Assembly: GCF_025685425.1 (NCBI RefSeq)
Contig: NZ_JAGTAS010000028.1
Coordinates: 1-56,025, forward strand
Direction of reading: 5' to 3'
From: Terriglobus albidus
GTDB lineage: Bacteria; Acidobacteriota; Terriglobia; Terriglobales; Acidobacteriaceae
DNA length: 56,025 nt
A model generated the notes under the pieces. The model worked only from the letters and a program-made list of their open reading frames with translations. It did no database searches and was not told the DNA's origin. Below, piece after piece: positions 50,028 to 56,025 of this stretch (the stretch's first letter is position 1; every line of letters starts with the position of its first letter). Both the position numbers and the translations under genes were made by a program.

Positions 50028-50039
50028 AGGACTGCACGC

Positions 50040-52532
50040 ATGGAATCAAACGAGGCGAGCATGGGATCTGTTGCTGAGCAGGAAGTGAAGACGACCAAGG
50101 TCGAACGGCCACTGCTGTTGCGCAAGGCTGCCGTCCTGGGTGCGGGGACAATGGGATCGAGGATTGCGGCGCAGCTGGCCAATGTAGGTCTGAATGTCCT
50201 GCTCCTGGATCTGCCAAGCAGCGATCTGCCAAGCAGCGATCTGCCGAGCAGCGAGGCTGGCCGAAACGCTGTTGCCGACAAGGCACTCGAGGCGCTCAAG
50301 AAGAGCAAGCCGGCTGCGTTCTACACACCCAGCGCCGCCATGCGCATCCAGACGGGCAACTTCGAGGATGACCTGGCCCAACTCGCCGAGTACGACTGGA
50401 TCGTCGAGGCGGTAACGGAGAACCTGGAGATCAAGCAACAACTACTGGCGCGCGTAGCACCGCACGTGCAGCCGCATGCCTTCCTCACCACCAATACCAG
50501 CGGCATCCCGGTTGCTTCGATTGCCAGCGTGCTGCCTCCCGAACTAAGCCGCCGGTGGTTTGGCACACACTTCTTCAATCCGCCACGTTATATGCGGCTG
50601 GTGGAGGTGGTTCCAGGACCGGCTACCGACCCGGCGGCCATGGCCGCACTCTCCGTCTTCCTCGACCAGAACCTCGGCAAAGAGGTGGTCCGGGCACGGG
50701 ACACGCCGAACTTCATCGCGAACCGCATCGGCATCTTCTTCATCCTGGAAACGCTGCGCGTGATGCGGGAAGAGGACCTGAACGTTGAGGAGGTAGACGC
50801 CCTGACCGGCACCGCCATCGGCCTGCCGCGCACCGGCACCTTCCGGCTGGCAGACATGGTCGGGCTGGACATCCTGGCGCACGTGGCGCGAAACTTCGCG
50901 CAAGCCCGCACCGATGCCGGCGGACAGGCGGCGCTGCCACCCTTCCTGGAAACCATGCTTGAGCGCAAGTGGCTGGGCGACAAGACAGGTGGAGGCTTCT
51001 ACAAGAAAGAGCGAGGCGCGGACGGGAAAGAGGTGCGCTTCGTTCTCGACCTAAAGACGCTGGAATACCAGCCGGCGTCGAAGCCCAGATTTCCGGCGCT
51101 GGATATGGCGAAAAACGTGGAGTCGCTGCCGGAGCGGCTGCGGATGCTGTTATCCGGCGACCAGAAGAAGGACAAGGCGGCGCGCTTCCACTGGAAGCTG
51201 CTGACGCGGCTTTGGAACTACTCCGCCGATTGCCTGCCTGAGATTGCAGACTCCGCGGCCAACATCGATGCAGCGATGCGCGCCGGCTACAACTGGCAAC
51301 TTGGCCCGTTCGAGATGTGGGATGCGGCCGGCGTAGCGGAGACAGTCGCCCGCATGCGGGCAGCGGGCGAGCCTATCAGCCCGGTTATCGAGGCGATGCT
51401 GGCCAGCGGGGCAAAGACCTGGTATGCCGACAATGGCGCCGCCTGTTATGACCTGGCGACAAGACGTTATCAAACGGTGGCGCGGCCTGCGGGCATTGCC
51501 CGCATCGCTAGCTTCCGCGCCAGCAACGGGGTCGTGCGTGCGAACCCGGGCGCATCGCTCATCGACCTCGGCGACGGCGTCGGGTGCATCGAGCTGCACT
51601 CGACGAAGAGCACGATGGGTGATGACATCATGCGGCTGATCACAAAAACACTTGAGCCCTCGTCGGAGTTCGTGCGCGACTTCCGCGCCTTTGTGATCTC
51701 CAGCGATGCGGAGAATTTCTCGGTTGGTGCAAATCTGATGCAGCTGCTGCTTGCCGCCCAGGAAGGCGAATGGGAGGACATCGACCTGACGGTTCGCGCC
51801 TTCCAGCGCATGACACAGTCAATCAAGTTCTGCCCGCGGCCAGTGGTGGTTGCGCCCTACGCATTGTGCCTGGGGGGCGGGACGGAGATCTCGCTGCACG
51901 GCGCACGGCGGCAGGCACATGCCGAACTGTATATGGGGCTGGTAGAGACCGGTGTCGGCCTGATTCCCGGTGGCGGAGGCACCAAGGAGTTCGCGCTGAA
52001 GGCGACGGATGAGGCAATTCGCGCCTTCGGCGATGCATCCCGCGTCGCGATCTCAACCGAGATCGTAGACACCATGAAGCAGGCCTTCGAGACGATCGCG
52101 ATGGCAAAGGTCTCCACCTCTGCGGCCGAAGCGCGATCGCTGAACCTGTTGACTGAAGAAGACGGCATCACGCTGAACCGCGAGCGGCTGCTGCTGGAGG
52201 CAAAAAACGCCGCTCTTGCCCTGGCGGACGCCGGCCATCTGCCGCCGGTGATGCGCTCCGGGATTCCCGCTGCGGGCGAGAGCGTACGCGCGACGCTCCG
52301 GTTGGGGGCATACATCATGCAGCAGTCCGGTTACGCGAGCGAACACGACGTGAAGGTGGCCGGGCACGTTGCGCATATTCTGTGCGGCGGCAGCGTCGCA
52401 CCCGGAACGCGCGTAAGTGAGCAGTATTACCTGGATCTGGAGCGCGAGGCCTTCCTCTCGCTTTGCGGCGAGCGCAAGACGCAGGAACGCATCGCCTACA
52501 CGTTGAGCAACGGCAAACCCCTGAGGAACTAG
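50040..52532 (+). CDS. fadN: 3-hydroxyacyl-CoA dehydrogenase / enoyl-CoA hydratase fusion (FadN type)
   Basis: An 830-residue bifunctional beta-oxidation enzyme. The NAD-binding HAD half is N-terminal ([21 protein letters not shown] at about residues 30-50, [18 protein letters not shown] at about 176), and the crotonase half is C-terminal ([29 protein letters not shown] at about 602, [12 protein letters not shown]). This order is that of Bacillus FadN, opposite to Escherichia coli FadB. Residues 57-71 hold three DLPSS units (the fold usually has one acidic turn there). It starts 12 bp after the TetR gene and is followed by the thiolase 2 bp later. Confidence 0.92.
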   Translation: MESNEASMGSVAEQEVKTTKVERPLLLRKAAVLGAGTMGSRIAAQLANVGLNVLLLDLPSSDLPSSDLPSSEAGRNAVADKALEALKKSKPAAFYTPSAAMRIQTGNFEDDLAQLAEYDWIVEAVTENLEIKQQLLARVAPHVQPHAFLTTNTSGIPVASIASVLPPELSRRWFGTHFFNPPRYMRLVEVVPGPATDPAAMAALSVFLDQNLGKEVVRARDTPNFIANRIGIFFILETLRVMREEDLNVEEVDALTGTAIGLPRTGTFRLADMVGLDILAHVARNFAQARTDAGGQAALPPFLETMLERKWLGDKTGGGFYKKERGADGKEVRFVLDLKTLEYQPASKPRFPALDMAKNVESLPERLRMLLSGDQKKDKAARFHWKLLTRLWNYSADCLPEIADSAANIDAAMRAGYNWQLGPFEMWDAAGVAETVARMRAAGEPISPVIEAMLASGAKTWYADNGAACYDLATRRYQTVARPAGIARIASFRASNGVVRANPGASLIDLGDGVGCIELHSTKSTMGDDIMRLITKTLEPSSEFVRDFRAFVISSDAENFSVGANLMQLLLAAQEGEWEDIDLTVRAFQRMTQSIKFCPRPVVVAPYALCLGGGTEISLHGARRQAHAELYMGLVETGVGLIPGGGGTKEFALKATDEAIRAFGDASRVAISTEIVDTMKQAFETIAMAKVSTSAAEARSLNLLTEEDGITLNRERLLLEAKNAALALADAGHLPPVMRSGIPAAGESVRATLRLGAYIMQQSGYASEHDVKVAGHVAHILCGGSVAPGTRVSEQYYLDLEREAFLSLCGERKTQERIAYTLSNGKPLRN
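50208..50252 (+). repeat. Tandem 15-bp in-frame repeat inside fadN
   Basis: Three consecutive 15-bp units: gatctgccaagcagc twice, then gatctgccgagcagc. Two are identical and the third differs at one base. They encode DLPSS three times, extending the loop after beta-strand 2 of the NAD-binding domain. The near identity suggests recent slippage. Confidence 0.9.
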
Positions 52533-52534
52533 TT

Positions 52535-53719
52535 ATGCAGGAAGCAATGATTGTCAGCAGCGTCCGTACACCGGTCGGCAAGGCAGGGCGAGGCAGCCTG
52601 GCTACAACGCGGCCGGATGACCTGGCGGCCACCGCGATTGAGGGCGCATTCGCGCGCGTGCCGCAGCTAGACAAAAGCGAAGTGGATGACGTCGTCCTGG
52701 GCTGCGCGCATCCCGAAGCAGAACAGGGCATGAACGTGGCGCGAATCGCGAGCCTGCGTGCTGGTCTGCCGGTGGAGGCCTCGGCGATGACGGTGAACCG
52801 CTTCTGCGCATCGGGCCTGCAGGCGATTGCGCAGGCAGCAGATCGTATCCGCGGCGGTGGCGCATCGGTGGTCGTGGCCGGCGGCACGGAGTCGATGAGC
52901 ATGATCCCTATGGGTGGTCACAAGATCAGCGCCAACCCATGGCTGGTTGACAATATGCCCGCCGCCTATCTCTCGATGGGATTGACAGCGGAGCGGGTGA
53001 GCGAGCGATTCCATATCAGCCGCGAGGACGCTGATAGCTTCGCGCTGGCCAGTCATCAGAAGGCCTTGAAGGCGATCGCTGAAGGATGCTTCACCGACGA
53101 GATCGTGCCGGTGGAATGGATCGAACGCACACCGAAAGCGGGCTCTGCAAAGCCGGTAGAACAGAAGCGCAGCTTCCAGATCGACGAAGGGCCGCGCGCC
53201 GATACCTCCGCTGAGGCGCTGGCCAAACTGAAGCCGGTCTTCCATGTGAAGGGCACGGTGACGGCGGGCAATTCGTCGCAGACCTCCGATGGCGCGGCGG
53301 CCACCATTGTGACCAGCGCGGAACGAGCGGCCGCCTTGGGCATGAAGCCGATGGCACGTTTCGTCGCCTTTGCTACCGCGGGTTGCGCTCCGGAGGTGAT
53401 GGGAATCGGACCGGTACATGCCGTGCCGAAGGCGCTCAAGATCGCTGGCCTGAAACTGGAGGACATTGGCCTGGTGGAGTTGAACGAGGCCTTCGCCGCA
53501 CAGGCGCTCGCGGTCATTCGGGAACTTGGTCTCGATCCGGCGAAGGTAAACGTGAATGGCGGCGCGATCGCATTGGGACATCCGCTGGGCTGCACCGGTG
53601 CGAAGCTGACCGCCACATTGCTGCATGAGATGCAGCGCCGCAAGGTGCGCTATGGCCTGGTGACGATGTGCGTGGGCGGCGGGATGGGTGCAGCAGGCAT
53701 CTTCGAGAATCTGAACTGA
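52535..53719 (+). CDS. fadA: Acetyl-CoA acyltransferase (thiolase)
   Basis: A 394-residue thiolase completing the beta-oxidation cycle by releasing acetyl-CoA. The active-site cysteine is in [20 protein letters not shown] at about residue 90, the histidine in [17 protein letters not shown] at about 349, and the second cysteine in [17 protein letters not shown] at the C-terminus. The start is the ATG at 52535, only 2 bp after the fadN stop, so translation is likely coupled. A frame from 52463 overlaps fadN and is a shadow. Confidence 0.93.
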   Translation: MQEAMIVSSVRTPVGKAGRGSLATTRPDDLAATAIEGAFARVPQLDKSEVDDVVLGCAHPEAEQGMNVARIASLRAGLPVEASAMTVNRFCASGLQAIAQAADRIRGGGASVVVAGGTESMSMIPMGGHKISANPWLVDNMPAAYLSMGLTAERVSERFHISREDADSFALASHQKALKAIAEGCFTDEIVPVEWIERTPKAGSAKPVEQKRSFQIDEGPRADTSAEALAKLKPVFHVKGTVTAGNSSQTSDGAAATIVTSAERAAALGMKPMARFVAFATAGCAPEVMGIGPVHAVPKALKIAGLKLEDIGLVELNEAFAAQALAVIRELGLDPAKVNVNGGAIALGHPLGCTGAKLTATLLHEMQRRKVRYGLVTMCVGGGMGAAGIFENLN

Positions 53720-53743
53720 TTTGTTAGAGACAGGAGCGGCTTG

Positions 53744-55561
53744 ATGACAACGCCGGCATCACAACCCACTACGACGGTCAAAGCCGCTGCTGGCGGCAGC
53801 TTTCTGCTCGAGGAGCGCACACCACAAGAGGTCTTTACACCCGAGGACTTCAACGACGAACAGCGGCTGATCGCCGAGACCGCCTCGAACTTTGCACAGA
53901 AGGAGGTTCTCCCGGCAGCCGGCGCGATCGAGGCGAAGGACTATAAGGTGACACGCGGGCTGCTGGCGAAGGCCGGCGAACTGGGACTGATGGCCACCGA
54001 CACGCCGGAGGAGTATGGCGGCCTTGCGATGGACAAGGTAACGTCGGCCATTGTGGGGGAGAAGCTCTCTGTGCTGGGCAGTTTTGCCGTTACCTTCAGC
54101 GCACACGTGGGCATCGGCATGCTGCCCATCATCTGGTACGGCACTCCGGAGCAAAAGCAGAAGTATCTGCCGAAGCTGGCGACCGGCGAGTGGGTGGGGG
54201 CTTACGCCCTCTCTGAGGCATCCTCCGGCTCAGACGCGATGGGCCTGCGTACACGCGCCGTGCTCTCCCCGGATGGGCAACATTACGTCGTGAACGGCGA
54301 AAAGATGTGGACCACCAATGCAGGCTTCGCGGATCTCTTCACCGTCTTCGCAAAGGTGGACGGCGAGAAGTTCACTGCCTTTCTGATCGAGCGCAATACG
54401 CCCGGCTTTTCCGTCGGCAAAGAGGAGCACAAGCTGGGCATCCGCGGCTCCTCCACCTGTCCACTGATCCTGATCGATTGCAAAGTCCCGGTGGCCAACC
54501 TGCTGGGCGAATTGGGTAAGGGACACCACATCGCATTCAACATCCTGAATATCGGCCGTTTCAAGCTGGGCGCAAGCGCGATTGGCGCCGCAAAGAATTC
54601 ACTTGCAAATGCGGTGCGCTATGCCAAAGAACGCAAGGCCTTCGGCAAGGCCATCGGCGAGTTCGGCTTGATCCAGCAGAAGCTGGCTGAAAGCGCGACC
54701 GGCATTTTCGTGGGCGAGAGCATGGCCTATCGCACCATCGGCATGATCGATGCGGCACTGAGCTCGCTCGAAGGCAACAAGGCGCATGACCCGCAGGAGA
54801 TCCAGAAGAAGGTCGAAGAGTATGTGGTTGAATGCTCCATCCTCAAGGTATGGGGATCCGAGATGCTGGACATGGTGGTGGACCATACGATGCAGATTTA
54901 CGGTGGCTACGGTTACGTCGAGGAGTATCCGGCAGAGCGTGCGTATCGCGACTCGCGCATCAATCGCATCTTCGAGGGCACGAACGAGATCAACCGGCTG
55001 ATCATCACCGGATGGCTGATGAAGCGTGCGGCGAGTGGACAGCTGCCGCTGCTGAACGCGATCAAGACGTTGATGGCAGAGGCGATGGAACCGCCCTCCC
55101 TCGACGCCAGCGACGATACCGATGACCCATTGAGAACCGAGGCAGCGTTGCTTGCGAATTTGAAGAAGACGGCCCTCTTCTGCTCTGGCTCAGCGACGCA
55201 GAAGTACCTGCACGCACTGCAGGATCAGCAGGAGATCATGGGTGATCTGGCGGACATGACGATGCAGGTCTTCGCGCTGGAATCAGCGCTGCTACGAGCA
55301 CGCAAGCTGGCGTCGCAACCCCAGGCCCAAGAGTCGCAATCCCAGACTGCGCACGCGATGCTGAAGCTCTTCGCAGCCGATGCGCTTGCGGTGGTCGAAA
55401 AGGCCGCGCGACGCGTGCTGGCCGCTGTTGCCGAGGGTGACACGTTGCGCACCCAGCTCGCTATCCTGCGACGGCTGCTGAAACATACACCAGAGGACAC
55501 CATCGCGCTGAGCCGCGCTGTGGCACAGCGGCAGCTCGAGGCGTGTGGCTACAAACTCTGA
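53744..55561 (+). CDS. fadE: Acyl-CoA dehydrogenase
   Basis: A 605-residue FAD enzyme for the first step of beta-oxidation. N-terminal FTPEDFNDEQRLIAETASNFAQKEV, central GAYALSEASSGSDAMGLRTRA (FAD/substrate), VNGEKMWTTNAG, and the catalytic-base region MQIYGGYGYVEEYPAERAYRD with RIFEGTNEINRLIITGWLMK at about 410-430. It has a C-terminal extension of some 180 residues typical of the Bacillus FadE/very-long-chain type. An aggag site 7 bp upstream favours the ATG at 53744. Last gene of the tetR-fadN-fadA-fadE operon. Bases 55562-55675 after it show nothing. Confidence 0.92.
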   Translation: MTTPASQPTTTVKAAAGGSFLLEERTPQEVFTPEDFNDEQRLIAETASNFAQKEVLPAAGAIEAKDYKVTRGLLAKAGELGLMATDTPEEYGGLAMDKVTSAIVGEKLSVLGSFAVTFSAHVGIGMLPIIWYGTPEQKQKYLPKLATGEWVGAYALSEASSGSDAMGLRTRAVLSPDGQHYVVNGEKMWTTNAGFADLFTVFAKVDGEKFTAFLIERNTPGFSVGKEEHKLGIRGSSTCPLILIDCKVPVANLLGELGKGHHIAFNILNIGRFKLGASAIGAAKNSLANAVRYAKERKAFGKAIGEFGLIQQKLAESATGIFVGESMAYRTIGMIDAALSSLEGNKAHDPQEIQKKVEEYVVECSILKVWGSEMLDMVVDHTMQIYGGYGYVEEYPAERAYRDSRINRIFEGTNEINRLIITGWLMKRAASGQLPLLNAIKTLMAEAMEPPSLDASDDTDDPLRTEAALLANLKKTALFCSGSATQKYLHALQDQQEIMGDLADMTMQVFALESALLRARKLASQPQAQESQSQTAHAMLKLFAADALAVVEKAARRVLAAVAEGDTLRTQLAILRRLLKHTPEDTIALSRAVAQRQLEACGYKL

Positions 55562-55675
55562 ATGAGAGTATCTTGCCAGGCGATCACATCTGCCCACGGT
55601 ACTGAAAATTCCGGGAATGTAGTATCCGGCCAACAGTACGGCCCTGGGATAAATCGCGAGTCATGGACTTGCCCG

Positions 55676-55793
55676 CTAGAGCATTTTCCCTGCAGGTGTA
55701 GTCCAGGGCATCCGCATCTATGGGTGTTTTCCGCAATGAAAACGCCGCTCCACTCCCCTTCCGGGATACCCAGCAACGGGGAAAATGCTCTAG
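55676..55793. repeat. 114-bp palindromic repeat, copy E
   Basis: Begins CTAGAGCATTTTCCCTG and ends GGGGAAAATGCTCTAG. The CTAG at 55790-55793 is shared with copy F. TA-to-TA spacing is 114 bp, as in copy A. Confidence 0.9.
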
Positions 55794-55907
55794 AGCATCT
55801 TCCCTGCAGGTGTAGTCCAGGGCATCCGCATCTATGGGTGTTTTCCGCAATCAAAACGCCGCTGCACGCCTCTTCCGGGAAACCCGGCAACAGTGAACAT
55901 GCTCTAG
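55790..55907. repeat. 114-bp palindromic repeat, copy F
   Basis: Begins CTAGAGCATCTTCCCTG and ends CAGTGAACATGCTCTAG, tandem to copy E in the same orientation. Most of the sequence is shared with E, with differences concentrated at the right end. The final CTAG (55904-55907) is the junction with the IS630-type element. Confidence 0.9.
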
Positions 55908-56025
55908 TGTCCTGAGTCATTAATTCGTTGGCAATATTTTGCGAGGGAGTTGAGTATGTCGTCCGCGGTTTTAGTCCAGACGAAGGGTTTTGGGTGTTGG
56001 TTGTGGTGCTGGAGGTAGTGTCGAA
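55904..56025 (-). mobile_element. IS630 family transposase, C-terminal part (cut by window end)
   Basis: Reading the minus strand, the last 39 codons encode the C-terminus of an IS630-type DDE transposase: RHYLQHHNQHPKPFVWTKT, then ADDILNSLAKYCQRINDSGH and a TAG stop at 55906-55904. The HNxxPKPFVWTKTADxIL pattern is a hallmark of the family. The 5' part lies beyond the window, so intactness is unknown. The stop codon falls in the CTAG that ends repeat copy F, and agtgtcctgagtca beside it is the likely terminal inverted repeat. Confidence 0.88.

Noticed and set aside
4195-55907. CRISPR array interpretation of the 114-bp repeats
   Set aside because: Copies are dispersed and in both orientations, have no regular spacers, and no cas genes are present.
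55549-55920. Long minus-strand open frame rich in GIPE, AFFIAENTHRCG-like and LHLQGKCS segments
   Set aside because: It is a translation of the tandem 114-bp repeats E and F; the same peptides appear at the other repeat copies on either strand, so it is not a gene.

Overview
The window looks like chromosomal DNA of an Acidobacteriota soil bacterium (class Terriglobia; Terriglobus, Granulicella or Edaphobacter-like). The pointers are a very large TonB-dependent receptor with an N-terminal carboxypeptidase-regulatory-like domain, paired beta-propeller quinoproteins, abundant secreted hydrolases, intergenic hairpins of the type 'gggctgaagcccgctgctcccacc', and uniformly fairly high GC. This placement is inference from gene content; no rRNA is present. 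All but one gene appear intact; the last one is an IS630-type transposase cut off by the window edge.

Layout. 0.4-5.3 kb: a minus-strand DUF488 / truncated globin / SDR operon, an AbrB-Doc toxin-antitoxin pair, a GNAT acetyltransferase, a methyltransferase and a CHAD protein. 5.3-14 kb: a LysR regulator divergent from a complete RND efflux operon (pump, adaptor, outer-membrane channel), two terminators, and a secreted GH37 trehalase. 14-14.5 kb: a 241-bp inverted-repeat structure. 14.5-23.4 kb: a periplasmic oxidation region with a Tat-exported NIPSNAP protein, the three subunits of a PaoABC-type molybdenum aldehyde oxidoreductase, two translationally coupled beta-propeller quinoprotein-like proteins, and a divergent secreted protein fusing a c-type haem domain to a helix-hairpin-helix domain. 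23.5-31.3 kb: trpC-trpF, a beta-barrel-like protein, tRNA-Leu(CAG), a 79-residue HisKA-like protein, an M28 peptidase, an acyltransferase, and a LysR/MFS divergent pair. 31.4-43.5 kb: an ABC exporter preceded by a possible 23-codon leader, then a glycan-oriented region: sulfatase, AAC(3)-like acetyltransferase, GHL6-like glycosidase, Oar-like TonB receptor and an orphan sugar-binding lipoprotein. 44.3-47.5 kb: an atypical class A penicillin-binding protein. 47.4-55.6 kb: a full fatty-acid beta-oxidation set (acyl-CoA ligase, TetR regulator, fused hydroxyacyl-CoA dehydrogenase/enoyl-CoA hydratase, thiolase, acyl-CoA dehydrogenase).

The most striking non-coding feature is a roughly 114-bp palindromic repeat family: six full copies, one diverged copy and several solo ends. 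The ends read GAGCATTTTCCCTG ... CAGGGAAAATGCTC and some copies are bounded by TA or CTAG. Copies abut or overlap stop codons of neighbouring genes, two copies are in tandem, and the IS630 transposase at the right edge starts exactly at the CTAG end of the last copy. This fits a non-autonomous (MITE-like) element of the IS630/Tc1 type, or a repeat whose CTAG ends serve as IS630 targets.

Candidate regulatory sites read directly from the sequence: two LacI-type near-palindromes 231 bp apart between the quinoprotein operon and the cytochrome-HhH gene; a perfect CRP-consensus palindrome upstream of the penicillin-binding protein; a 14-bp-arm inverted repeat upstream of the acyl-CoA ligase; a 9-bp perfect inverted repeat between the M28 peptidase and the acyltransferase; and LysR-type palindromes ahead of the efflux operon.
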